A stretch of 64,000 bases of DNA from Ottelia alismoides (GCA_037367405.1 JAZKJV010010750.1:248001-312000), one strand, 5' to 3'; numbered from the stretch's first letter, positions 23,506 to 33,853 are shown. Translations and numbers: made by a program. The notes: generated by a model not told the origin, from the letters alone.

Positions 23506-23815
23506 CTGCAAAATGAACCAGAAGCTCCGCGGGTCGAGGGCAAAGTGCCTCGTCCCGATGAAGCGGCGTGAGGGTGGACGGTGCGTCGGGGTGAGTGAGC
23601 TCCGGCGAGCGGAGGACGGTGGAGCTCGAACCCCAGCTCCGATGCGAGCTGGGTTGAATGAATGGGCGTAGAAGGTGCGTCGAAGGATGGCGAAGGTGAT
23701 AGTGTGTCCCGATGATCGAGGAGATACGCAAGATGACCGGAATCAAAGGAACTCGTCGGAGATGCGATTTGGGCGAAACAAGAAATTAAACTAAATGGGC
23801 GAGCTAGAGTGCTAC
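23506..23815 (-). other. Intron-like GT...AG interval in LTR B
   Basis: The donor-like CCCAG|GTAGCA has its first G at 23815, about 255 nt downstream of the TATA box. The acceptor-like TTCATTTTGCAG|GTCAAG has its last G at 23506. The interval is 310 nt with a T-rich 5' part. LTR D has the same donor and nearly the same acceptor 311 nt apart. Confidence 0.55.
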
Positions 23816-24068
23816 CTGGGTGGTGCGGAAGACTGTGCTGGAGCTTAGCTAGCTCCCGGTCGTCGCCTCGAAGGTTGTCACTGCCTGAGGCTCGAGCTCC
23901 TGCAAGCGGCGGAGCACGGCGGCGCAAAGCTGCCGGATCAGTGGTCCGGCCACCCTCTCCTCGCTGCAACACCGGCAAACGGGAGCTGTCACCTCACTGG
24001 ATGCGATGGAGGTCACGGGAGTGAGAGTGGAGAGCCAAAGATGGAAAGAGGAGGCGGCTGAGCTCAGG

Positions 24069-24076
24069 TTATATAT
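24069..24076 (-). promoter_or_regulatory. TATA box of LTR B
   Basis: Minus-strand CCATATATAAC lies in GC-rich sequence. LTR D has CCATATATATCTC at 45758-45768 and LTR E has TATAAA at 15995-16000, at equal distance (about 255 nt) from the donor-like site. Confidence 0.65.
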
Positions 24077-24260
24077 GGGTGCAGGTCCGGGAAGAAGGGG
24101 TTGGGTCCGGCTCGATTGAGCACGGACCCCTAGGCAAGGTGTCGGGCGAAGTTCCCGGATGCACAGGGGATGATCGGAGCCCTGGGTTAGCGGATTTGGA
24201 GGCCGGGTCGTGACGCAATAAATCGGGGAAGTCGGGTCAGGCGTCACGACCCGTGTGAAG

Positions 24261-24309
24261 TGGTCCACAGGGGGGAGTTGACCGGGCGGTCAACAATCCC
24301 CGTGGACCA
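24261..24309. repeat. Nested palindrome with inverted W-boxes (LTR B)
   Basis: Outer arms TGGTCCAC and GTGGACCA and a G-run/C-run pair enclose TTGACC-GGGC-GGTCAA (24278-24293). It marks the GC-rich to AT-rich switch. LTRs D and E carry the same design. Confidence 0.85.
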
Positions 24310-25256
24310 ATGGGAATCAGCCACATTAGAAAGATTTTGGAAATTAATTTAAAAATAGAAAATGGCTGATTTAGCAAAACTCAAAACATAAAAAATGTTT
24401 GTTTTAATTTTTTCTATTTTTTGTGAATTTTAATTAATTTTTGGAAATAAAAATAAGGTATATACAATATAGGTCTATACATAGGTATATATACAATATA
24501 TGATTTTTAATTTTGATTTTTAATTAGTTATTTTTATACATTTTTATTCCTATTTTATATTTTATGTATTTATAGGATAAAATGAGGAATAAAAGGCTTT
24601 TTTTATTTTATTTTTATTATTTATATACATAGAGGAAATAATTAGTTATGTACAACTATATACATGGTATATGTACAATATATTTTTGTAATTTTCATTT
24701 TGTAATTTTTATTTGATTTTTGTTTTGTTTCTTTTTGTTTATTTTATTTACAATATATATCATAGAGTATTTACAAAAAGTTTAGAAAATAAATAAATTT
24801 ATTTACAAGGTTAAATAGATAAGGGGGGTGGTTTATGTACAAGGTGAAGGGGTCTTTTTGAATTTTTTGATTTTTAAAGTTTTTATTTTGTTTTTAATAG
24901 CTTATAAATATATACAAAATATATACAAGCATATTTTTGGTTGAGGAAAATATAATTTTATTTATTTACAAAAATATGTACACATGAGCCCCTATCTCCC
25001 TCTACTTGGCTTTTATGCGGTCAGGCCCATGCTGAGCCCTCCCTTGGGTTAGGTTGCTCAATATTTATTCTAAATATTTCGCTCTTTTTCTTTTTCATCT
25101 TTATTCTTTTATTTTTGCACAAAAACATGCTAATTATAGATATTTACAAAAATGCATGCTTTGCTAATTATTCCTATTTACACATATCTACATGCATTTG
25201 CATAGGTTTTTGTAGCTAAAATATAAGAATAAAGAGTGATGAATGGGTATTCATCA

Positions 25257-26543
25257 GAAATCTCTCTGCAATCTCCAGCATGTAATACTCTAAAGGTTGC
25301 TCTATCTATAGTCGGTGGAGGCCCGTTCCTCCTCTTTCCTAATACAGCCCCAACCGTAAAAACAAAAGCATCCATCGTGATCTCGAAGGGTAGAAACCAA
25401 TCAGGCGGCTGTAGAACAGGAGTGCTGATGATCATTTCTTTTAAAGTGAGGAAGACATGAAGACATTTGTCATCTAACAAGAACTCGATGTCTTTGCCTA
25501 AAAGTTGAGTTAATGGTCGGGCAATCTTAGAGACTTCTTGTATAAACTGTCGGTAAAAGCCGACATGCCTCCGAAAAGACCGTAGCTGCTTTATGTTGGA
25601 TGGTGGATCTAGATGTTTGATGACATCCACTTTGTAAAGTCACCCTCCATGCCTTGCTTGGAGATGACGTGCCCCAACACGATCCCATTTGTAACCATAA
25701 AATGGCTCTTTTCCCAATGTAAAATGAGATCTACATCACAACATTTCTGAAGATCCTAATCTAGGTGCGCTAAACAATCGTCACTGACCATGTCCGCAAA
25801 GATGGCAAGCATGCACCTATAGAATGTTGCGGGCATTGCAAAATCCAATGTGCATCCGTTTAAAGGCATACGTGCCAAAAGGACATGTGAAGGTGGTTTT
25901 CTCATGATCTTCAGCAGCAATTGTGACCTGATTGTCTCTGGAGTAATCATCTAGGAAGCAGAATTAGTCCTTCCCTACCAACCTCACTTGGTCTGTTCAA
26001 CTTTCTGTTATCAACTCATACTCGCTACGATGTGGTTACTCTCTTTGGAATCTCCTCTCCACTCTCATTCTTAACCTTATGATTTCTCGAGTTTTTTGGG
26101 ACAACAAGTAATGGGCTAACACATTATGAGTTGGAGATAGGATAAATAAAGCATGTGTTGCACCATTTCATGATCTCTTTCTTAACAACATCGCGTAAGA
26201 TGCCCACGTTGAAACTCTCTGGAAGGTATGATGTCATGATCAAGATAGATATGATGAGAACACAAAGCCGGATTTATCCTGCAGTGATCAGATATGGTCC
26301 ACCAAATGGCCTTGCGATTTCTTTCAAGAATCTCCATCAGATGAGATACTTATTCTTCGGTCAAATATGCGCTGATAATAACTGAAACTTTCGGTTTGGA
26401 GCCGCAAGGAAAACATATTTCATGTCTAGTGGTAAAGTCTTCAGCTCAGGTAAGGTCAGATCTGGCTCTGTTATATCATCCTCTGATTGTTTGATGGGAT
26501 CTGTACTACTAGTGGATATATATGCCTTTTGATTATTCATCAT
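25257..26543 (-). pseudogene. Reverse transcriptase and RNase H start of element H
   Basis: The minus-strand order is the protease-RT linker (PELKTLPLDMKYVFL, about 26455), the RT N-terminus (KKEIMKWCNTCFIYPISNS then VSPLLVVPKNS, 26190-26090), the palm (RMPLNGCTLDFAMPATFYRC, near 25880-25820), then IFADMVSDDCLAHLD, ILHWEKSHFMV and GIVLGHVISKQGME. The thumb/connection follows (IKHLDPPSN, VGFYRQFIQEVSKIARPLTQLL) and the RNase H start (GAVLGKR). The F/Y-x-DD catalytic segment, normally between FADMV and the DDCL block, is missing. Stops and frame changes occur throughout. It ends at the GAAAT repeat of LTR B, and the linker resumes at 21633, but most of RNase H is absent on both sides. Confidence 0.8.
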
Positions 26544-26636
26544 CTCAATATATTCTAGAGTCGGACTACAGAAGATGTTGAAAACATCATTCGACTTGCT
26601 ACCATGCTCAACCTCAGAATGATTAGATGAAAATGA

Positions 26637-27509
26637 TTATGCTAAGTAAAACTCGGTCTCTGAATCATCTAAGGTGGAGGGATTCTGTAAATTTTCCGAG
26701 TCAATAAAGTCTGTAATATAATCCTTAATTCTGTGCTTCGTGTGATTATTACCATCCATGCTGAAATACAAAGTACCGTCGGAAGAACTGCCAATTAAGT
26801 TCTCGGACCCATCCTCTTGCAGGATATCTTGGGTCTCTACTTGGTACATCTCAAGGTCGTCAAGGCGGACCTCATCCATGTAGTCACAAGTTTCTAAGGA
26901 ACTCAAAGCATCAGAACTCGTTGTAGATGTGGCACTGGATGCATGTGATTCTCTCGTCATCTCTATATGTACCTTTTTGTCGTCGGCGCGAAAAGATACC
27001 TTCCCTGTATCATAATTGAAGAGGGCCTTTGCGGTCTCCGAGAAAGGCCTCCAAAGAATGATCAGGGTAAGGTGTAACTGTGTAGGGAATTCCATGTCCT
27101 GGATAGTAAAGTCCACTGGGAATTCCAGAACCTGCACAATTGTGATAACATTCCTCAAAATTCCCCTAAGTCTCTTTACATATCTATTAGCAAACTGAAG
27201 GATCGAATAGGATTTGTAAAGAGGACCTATTTCGAGCTTGTTAAGTAAACAAGATGGTAAAAGATTGATAGAGGAACCATTATCTAGAAGAGTGCGATCG
27301 AATGCGGTTTCTGAAATCTCGCATCTGACATAGTGTGCTCCTGATTCCTTCTTCTTCGAGATTCTGTTCTGAATAATGCAAGAGGTGTCCTTGCTAAAAA
27401 TATGCTTCTTTGTTCGTGATTTCTTCATCCTATGCATTGTGCATCTATTTTCCATCTCTTTCTTGAGCATAGGGAAGTGATCCAAGGCATCATGGAGTGG
27501 GATTTTCAA
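26637..27509 (-). pseudogene. Aspartic protease region of element H
   Basis: This is the longest continuous coding remnant of H (290 codons, minus strand). Around residue 75 LLDNGSSINLLP fits the protease active-site segment, with Asp-Asn-Gly in place of the D-S/T-G of classical aspartic proteases. Asn-Gly forms occur in the Athila/Tat branch. Nearby are the strand CEISETAFDRTL, then YVKRLRGILRNVI and FPVDFTIQDMEF, the usual order after the active site. The acidic C-terminal third (Ser/Asp/Glu-rich) is the linker to RT. The start is only the first Met in the open frame. In the intact element this was part of a gag-pol polyprotein. It lies downstream of gag once element A is removed. Confidence 0.8.
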
Positions 27510-28456
27510 AAAGATGTGATCTTTAAGTTATCTCTATGTCTCTGGAGTAACATCATTCTTTTTGGAAGTTTTTATTTCCTTTTCCATATAATGCATCGAT
27601 AAAAGGAACAAGCTTGGGAACAAAATTCTCTTTTTTATTGCAATCTGGATCAACTTGTACATCGAGAGTCTCAAAATTATCTACAAAACTCTCTAAAATA
27701 GGAAAAGACACATCAGCTTCGAGAGTGTCTGCATGGCCTAGCATGAAGTCATCGTCTGATTTGCATATGTCTATATCGACCGTCTCAGCATCGCTCCCTT
27801 CTCCTTAATCGTCAAGTGACTGATCCATATCATCCTTGATGTTCTCCCTCTATAGTATAAGTATGTGAATCATGGGTTGTCTCTCGCTGTTCACCTTGTG
27901 CCATCTCCTCCTCCCGATCAGGTGCATGTGTTGATCTAACTCTCATGAGATGAAAAGATAAAATTCCAGGAAAAGAGATCATACCTATCATGTTGTCTAC
28001 CTAATTTGGATGCCTCCTTTTGTTGTTCGGGTTAATCTGAGGCCGGGCTGGAAGAGTAGTCTTTGGCAGGGTTAACTCATCCAAACGATGGTTAACTCGC
28101 TCCATCTCAGTCTTGTGCACGATCTGGAGCATGCTCACCCATATCCATGATTTGATTCATAGCCATGGCTTTTGAATGATATCTCTAGTTCAACGTGGTA
28201 ACCCTAATTTTCTACTCTCTCCTTCCTTGGCATATGCGAGTGCGGAGCGTACGACTGAGGAGATCGATGTGGCGTATTTGGAGACTGTTGCTGCTAGTTG
28301 GTGATAATTCGGCTGTGATTGCTAAGCAGGAGGGTGAACAGAATGTGGTCTCTGATAAACATTATGGTGAGACTGTTGCCGCGTGTAGTGTTGTTGGTGC
28401 TTATAATGCTGAGGTCCATGCTGCGGATAGTGTTGCGACTACTGGTGATGTACGCT
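27510..28456 (-). pseudogene. Gag C-terminal and gag-protease linker of element H
   Basis: This is broken minus-strand sequence between the A insertion and the protease. The part next to the insertion (28440-28300) translates in one frame to a Gln/His/Tyr/Pro-rich string (SQHYPQHGPQHYKHQQHY and on), typical of low-complexity Gag tails. 27744-27553 is an open stretch rich in Asp/Glu/Phe with no motif I recognise. The sequence is contiguous with gag at 36828 once A is removed. Confidence 0.55.
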
Positions 28457-29397
28457 TGATGAACGTGAAATGCTTCTCTACAATAATGTGAAATTGTCGT
28501 AGTATAGGAGGCAAATTTGGTTCAGCAAAAACCACAATCTTTTGAATGCTGTGGAATATTTTTACTTGGCAAGGCTACCAAGGTCAAACACAGGGATACA
28601 ACTACTTAATATGTTTATTGAATTTCGATTCATGAAGCACAATGTGAGTTAATTTCAGTTTCAGGTCCATATGAAGAACAATACTATTTACAAAGCAAAG
28701 CCATGATGCAAGCAATTTTTTTTATTTATTTTTATGCAATTTAAAATGATGCATGAGAAAGTATGCAAGGTTAGAGGTATGTAGAAAAAGAGATCACAAA
28801 TATACCCTAAAAATATGAGCATCACAATAGAAACAGAAATCAGAGTCAATTTAATCCATCATTAAAAACGGTCAGCCAATCATAGCAAGAATTAGTAGAG
28901 CAGGGTCTCATTTTTCACATAAAAAATCACTTCTTTAAAAACAATGGAAAATGAGAAAATTAAACATTCTAAGATGTAGAGGACAAAACAAGGATCAAAA
29001 TGACACTAAAATCATGCAATTTGGACCTACGATGCTCAAGTTATGAAGAAAATAATACAGGGGCATAATTATAAAAAAATGCACAAAATAAAATGATAAA
29101 TATTGCATCTAGGTCCCAGGATGGACCTAGATGCAAATACTAAAAACTGTCTGGGCCCCTATGTAATTTGTCCATGCGCGTTGGGGCATTTCTGCAATTT
29201 TAGAAAAGTTTGAGGGCCTCCCCATAAAATACCCAGGCACGCACGTGCCTCGGGACCATTATGCAAATATAAAAGTGTCAGTATCTTTCTTGCAATTTTC
29301 CCGGCACCACACGTGCTATGCACGTGCAATGCTAGGCTCAGGAGGAAACCTCAGCTTCGGGAGACGTGGCTGCTTCTGGAGGTTCGGCTCGAGGTGC

Positions 29398-29710
29398 CTG
29401 TAGGTTGGGTTGGAGGCTCAGGTCCACCACGTGTCATTATCTGTGTCGTCCGATCCCGATGATCGGACGACACCTGTATCTTCATTCTCCTCCGCAGGTC
29501 ACTGGAGAAGGCGGGGCTCCGACGACCTGCCATTCACTTCACCACTGTATCTATCAACTTCTGAAGGTCGGGGAAGACAGCCGGTGGGCTGGCGAAGATC
29601 TGGGAAGCGCAGCGAGGCTCCGAGGTGGCTCGGAGGGGAAGATCGATGGAGCCTCGCCGGCGGAGAAGAGCTCGAATGAGCTCCGATGCAAACTCCTGCA
29701 ATCGAAGTAC
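29398..29710 (-). other. Intron-like GT...AG interval in the A 3' LTR
   Basis: The donor-like TTGCAG|GTACTT (first G at 29710) and acceptor-like CCTACAG|G (last G at 29398) are 313 nt apart. The interval is not T-rich, so this is weaker than in B, D or H. The other LTR of A keeps the same sites at the same spacing. Confidence 0.3.
29443..29473. repeat. 31-bp perfect hairpin of GATCGGACG type (A 3' LTR)
   Basis: Arms GTGTCGTCCGATC and GATCGGACGACAC pair perfectly around the 5-nt loop CCGAT. The matching site in the other LTR (34867-34897) has changed at several positions; one T-A pair has become C-G on both arms. Confidence 0.9.
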
Positions 29711-30908
29711 CTGCAAGCATTAGATATAGCCGAAGCTTGTGCAATTGTGTGCGAGGTGAGGTGGAATGGAATGAGAGCCGTACGGAGGTGGAGAGGGTGG
29801 GGGCTTAGGGGAGTCCTCTGCCTTGATGACGGAGGAGTTGGGTCGGAGCGCGGTGGGGTTCTGAAGGGAAGAAATGGGTGCGCGTGAATGATAGCGGTCG
29901 GGCGAAGCATGTGATATGGTCAGATGATGGTAACGGCGAGTGATAACTTTGGGAAAAATCAAAGAGAAAAGGGGGGTAGGAAACCTCGCCTGGGAGGTGA
30001 ACCCTCGCGGAGGATGGGCTTGGGCTGAGGGCTTGGGTGGTCCTCGGGTCATCGCACGGCAAGGGCAGCCTGTCCTTGGTGCTCAGCGGGTCGGAGGAGC
30101 CGCTACATGGTGAGAAACCATGGGTCAACACCCGAGCCTAAAGGTCGTCGTCGCCTCGACTAATCACCCCTCCGCTGTCACCAGAGGGGGAGGGAAGCTG
30201 GGCCATAGCCCTTGGAATGGTGGACACTGGTGAAGGTGGCAGAGGGAGTTGTTTAAATAGGAGAAGGTCGGCGATTTCATGGTGGCGAGGCATTTTTAAA
30301 GGTGTTTTAATGGCGTGGGAGTGATGGAGGGGATTGATGGAGGGTTGTGCGAAGATGGCGGAGCAGTGGGCTGTGAGGGGGAGGCGTTAGGAGAGGAAAG
30401 CGGTGGTTGGAGCGATGGCTAAAATTGGATGCGTGGTGCAGTGGCTGTGAGTCGTAACGCCCAGGGAAGGGGGGTTACGGAGGTAGGAGACGACCGTTGA
30501 ACCGTTTGATCCCATGATCCAACGGCTGGGATAGGGGGAGAGTGGAGGGCTGCGATCAGATCTGAAGGTATGATCGCACGGCCGAAGTTAGGGCACGAGG
30601 GAGCGGCCAGGATTGAATGATGGGGGAGATCTAATGGTGGAAGGTGAAGAGGTGACGTGGCAGGTTGATAGGCGATGGATGAGGAGGTGATCGGACGGCT
30701 ACTGGGAAGGGACGATGTGGCACATGGGAGACCGTAGAATGGGGAATGAATCCAATGGTTGTAGATGAGGCGGATGTGTGAGGTTAGGATTAGATCTGAT
30801 CACTGGATACAACGGATGGGATTGAAGCGACGATGGACGACGAAGATTAAGGCGGGTAGGAGTGGATCGGACGACCCAGATGGGCGCCGAGTATCGAGAG
30901 AGGAGGCG

Positions 30909-30943
30909 GGCCACGTGGACGCTCCAGAGAGCGCCACGTGGCC
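30909..30943. repeat. 35-bp G-box palindrome at the composition switch (A 3' LTR)
   Basis: Arms GGCCACGTGGACGCTC and GAGCGCCACGTGGCC pair with one bulged A around a short CAGA loop. The same structure is at 36335-36369 in the other LTR. Confidence 0.9.
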
Positions 30944-31021
30944 CAATCAGAAAAATTCAAAGAATAAATATAAAGATAAATAGAAAAGAAATAGTTAAAT
31001 TAAAATTAGGAAAAAGTCAAA

Positions 31022-31062
31022 CATGAAAGTTGCTCGTCTCGACGAGATCTACAACTTTCATG
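31022..31062. repeat. CATGAAAGTTG hairpin (A 3' LTR)
   Basis: Perfect 11-bp outer arms (CATGAAAGTTG, CAACTTTCATG), inner arms CTCGTC and GACGAG, a 2-nt loop and a 5-nt bulge. It is also at 36450-36490. Confidence 0.9.
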
Positions 31063-31404
31063 TTGGTCAAAAAGCCAAATAAGGTCATTATTACAAAAGC
31101 TATTTTTGGGGTTATTTTTAAGGGGGGTAAAAAACTGAATTTTATCTTTGAGATGTTTTTGTAATTTTTTAGTCTTTTTAAAGGTCAGTGATTTACAGAC
31201 AATTAAACTACCTAATTTTTTAGAGGTTTTTGGAGATGAAATAAATACAAGAAAAATAAAAGAAATTAAATATAAGTAATTACAGGTTAATTATACACAA
31301 TATAGTACAAGATAAAAATAAAGAATTAAAGGTGATTTTTATTGGGATGGTTAAGCCAGGGTTTTAATCAGTGGCTTTTAGCATGATGAATATGAGATTC
31401 ATTA

Positions 31405-33108
31405 TACCCCTATACTTAAACCATGCTCATCCTCGAGCATCTAAAGAATGAAGGAGTCGGATTAATTCCTGACAGTGCGTGTGAAAAATTCAAGGCTTAA
31501 TCTTTCGAAGACCCATAATTTAAGAGATCCTAAAATTCCGGGTTTATCCAAGCCTTAGTCAGAAGGAATCCAACTTCTTTATACATATAATATAAGGATA
31601 TGACCTTTAGTGTACTGCATTTCAGGAGAGCCGAGTCGATGCATCACTCAAAGTTCCAGTCCCAAAGACTCTCCTCTAGACCTAATCATCAATACTATGG
31701 AAACTCTACTCTTGCTTCAGTCAACCGTCTCATTAGTTTATCAGACTTGAAATGTTGATGGACGGCCAGATGATGGACGTAATGGGATTGTGTCTATTTT
31801 TCTGACCCTCACATTGGAACAAGGGTCCTCTCGAGTGCCTTTTACTCAACACATGTAAATTTTTATACTGTTGATCAATGTGTCCATCAAGAGAGTTGGA
31901 GTCGTCTGCACTTGTTTTTCTGGGAGTACACCGGGGTGTGTCTTTTCTGAATATCTAAGATACCTTCGACACCCAGACTTGTATCGCTTACGATGAAAGG
32001 CCCTTTTGTGGTGTCAGCCCGACTCCTTTGTCCAAATTAGCGCTTGGTCCAAGTGGACACTTTGAAAATGTTTGGGAGCGCTTGCCATTGGTGGAAGATC
32101 ATTTGTAATTTGTCTTTGGAATTTAGAGCTTTTTCTTTGACAATTCTTTTCTTTTGTTGGCTAGCTCCACTGCTTTTACAAAAAGTTGACGCACACTGAT
32201 CAACAATTTCCATTAAGTTTCATCACACCCTGGCACATAGGTAAATATCAAAGAGATAGCATATGAATTTTGTTCACATACTGGCTAGGGTATTGTTGAC
32301 ACTCAGGTTTTCTGTAGCCTTCAATAACTTTATCCCATCCTCGAATATCACCAGATCGGGTCTAAACTCAAATCTCTAGTCCCAGTTCCTCAAGTGATAT
32401 CTCAACTCATCTCATCAATCATGCAGTTGTGGAAGTGACTGTGCTGATCATATTTTTCTTCAAGGTAGAGATTAAGAGTGCAATATAGCGCTCAAATCTT
32501 TCAAACCAGGGAAGTACGTATATTTAAGCTAAAAACCCTAAAGACTAAGGCATGTTAACTCAGACACTCAAGATCACAGAAATCAAGTGTCCTCAAAATC
32601 CTCAAGCCTTGAGTGAGTGTGGATGTGCCAGGAATACATCAACTCCTTGGTTAGTGAATTTTTGTGTTATTTTTTTTTCTTTTGTAGATTTTTATGGGTA
32701 ATTAGATTTTTTTAATTCCTCGGAGAGACAATGACTGGCCCAGACTCAAATAAAAGTATCTACTCTCAGCCAGTATGGGCGTAAGTACGGGTCGAGACCC
32801 GTGTTACGTGAGGACGGGACCATATGCGATGTCCTCTAGACCACCCACTCTTCTAAGAGAGACCGAGGTTCCCTCACTGAAAATGTCTACTAAACCTAGT
32901 AGTCAGCGTCAAATTCCAAGAAAGATTTTTAATTTTTAATAATTATTTTTTTGTAAAGGAATATTCACAAAAATTAATCCCTCAATTTTAATGAACAACG
33001 TTTACATGGTTTTTACTCAGTTCACAAGTTTACCAAAATCCAGCCCGAAAATAAAATTTAAAAAGTTAAAAATACGAGCTAAGGCTAAATTAAATATACA
33101 ATAATATA
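31405..33108 (-). mobile_element. 3' UTR and polypurine tract of element A
   Basis: The polypurine tract lies at 31405-31417 (minus-strand AAGTATAGGGGTA), directly beside the 3' LTR. The rest is non-coding. Parts resemble the H 3' UTR, for example the block near 32010-32060 (TCCAAATTAGCGCTTGG) against about 12410-12450. No reading frame with a known motif is present. Confidence 0.65.
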
Positions 33109-33330
33109 CGGTATACACCCCTATACCTAAATTTTGCTATGTCCTCATAGCACAAGTGCCATGAAGCCAAGGCTCGATTCAAATATCGGGTGATATAGCA
33201 GAACTGAGGAGGAGGGTCCCCCTATACTTAGGCCAAAATTGACCTAAGTACAAGAAGACAGAACGAGGGAGGGAGGGATGAGCAGGTAGGTCCCCCTATA
33301 CTTAGGCTACAAATAGCCTATGTAAGGTTT
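33109..33330 (-). repeat. Hairpin plus polypurine-tract array in element A
   Basis: There are three units in minus-strand sense. At 33296-33325 arms CATAGGCTA and TAGCCTAAG (one mismatch) run into TATAGGGGGACC. A second unit lies at about 33220-33252. The third (33109-33150) contains CTATGAGGACATAG (33150-33137) followed by TATAGGGG. The array lies about 1.7 kb upstream of the true tract. Confidence 0.75.
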
Positions 33331-33540
33331 GAATTAGGGGGGGAGGAGAGTGTCCTATGATACAAGGGTGAGGGGGAGGGGGTTCGTGAAATATACACAG
33401 AGAGAGAGAGAGAGACAAAGAGAGAGAGAGTGAAATATACACGGGGAAGGGGGATGGGGTGAGTGTGTATGTGCAAGTGTGCGTGTGTGTATGGGGGGGG
33501 GGGTAGATCATCGAGTGATCTACTCTCTTTTTTTTACAAC
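33331..33540. repeat. Simple-sequence cluster in the internal region of element A
   Basis: (AG)n runs at 33400-33430, a GT-rich stretch at 33466-33492 and a run of ten or more G (about 33494-33504) lie between the leader and the hairpin array. This is where gag and pol sit in a complete element. Confidence 0.8.
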
Positions 33541-33853
33541 ATGCAAAACTGGAAATAAATATGCAAATGCAAGTTTTTTTTACAATATGAAATGCGATCT
33601 AACTGATAAAAATCCTCAAATTCCTTCACAATGTCTTTTGCAGCCTCTTCAGCGGAAGCACCCGACTTCACGCCTCCATGAGGATCAAGCGTCCTCGATC
33701 ATCATGGGCCATGCCACAAAAGATAAACGTTAGAATACTCAGAGAAATTAAATCAACAAATAAGATGCAAAAATGATGCCTGAAATGAGGACCTAAAATA
33801 TTTGAAATTAATCAACAAAGAAAATCCAAATTCAATAATTAAGTTAGGCCATG
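33541..33853 (-). mobile_element. Leader of element A
   Basis: This is non-coding sequence after the primer site. A stretch near 33640-33680 (TTGCAGCCTCTTCAGCGGAAG) resembles the H leader near 47310-47335 (TTGCTTCCTCTTCAGTTGTC), which supports calling both leaders. Confidence 0.6.

Larger units (their letters stand above)
21634..25261 (-). mobile_element. Solo LTR B with 5-bp target-site duplication
   Basis: The LTR spans 21639-25256, minus strand. It starts TGATGAAT...ATTCATCA (25256-25237) and ends ...GTCGCAACGACC (21639). GAAAT flanks it at 21634-21638 and 25257-25261. If the LTR must end in CA, one base shifts and the repeat is 4 bp (GAAA). Features include a U5-like block (GTGTTCGACCCTAGG, 21765-21755 region), a TATA box (24069-24076) and the shared block CTCCCTCTACTTGGC near 24995. 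The 320-codon minus frame at 23016-23978 is GC-driven, matches no family I know and is not called. Confidence 0.85.
28457..31404 (-). repeat. 3' LTR of element A
   Basis: It starts on the minus strand at TGATGAAT...(31404-31384, with mutated last bases) beside the polypurine tract and ends at ...GTTCATCA (28457). The U5 block (TGTGTTTGACCTTGGTAGCCTTGCC, complement of about 28569-28593) and TATA-like CTATTTAAAC (30251-30260) are present. Open frames inside, such as 29366-29887, are GC-driven. The second LTR carries similar frames with different breaks. Confidence 0.85.

Noticed and set aside
23016..23978. 320-codon open frame on the minus strand as a gene
   Set aside because: It lies in the GC-rich leader of LTR B, is low in complexity, has no known motif and is not kept in LTRs D and E. 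It is listed only as a weak finding.
28195..28491. 98-codon plus-strand frame with a hydrophobic start
   Set aside because: It is antisense to the Gln/His-rich Gag tail of H and runs across the insertion border of A.
29366..29887. 173-codon plus-strand frame as a gene
   Set aside because: It is antisense within the A LTR. The partner LTR carries a shifted, differently broken version (34655-35089), as expected for non-coding sequence.
33296..33504. Poly-G and (GT)n tract as a telomere-like or replication-origin element
   Set aside because: It is a short mixed simple repeat with no telomeric unit, located inside a retrotransposon.
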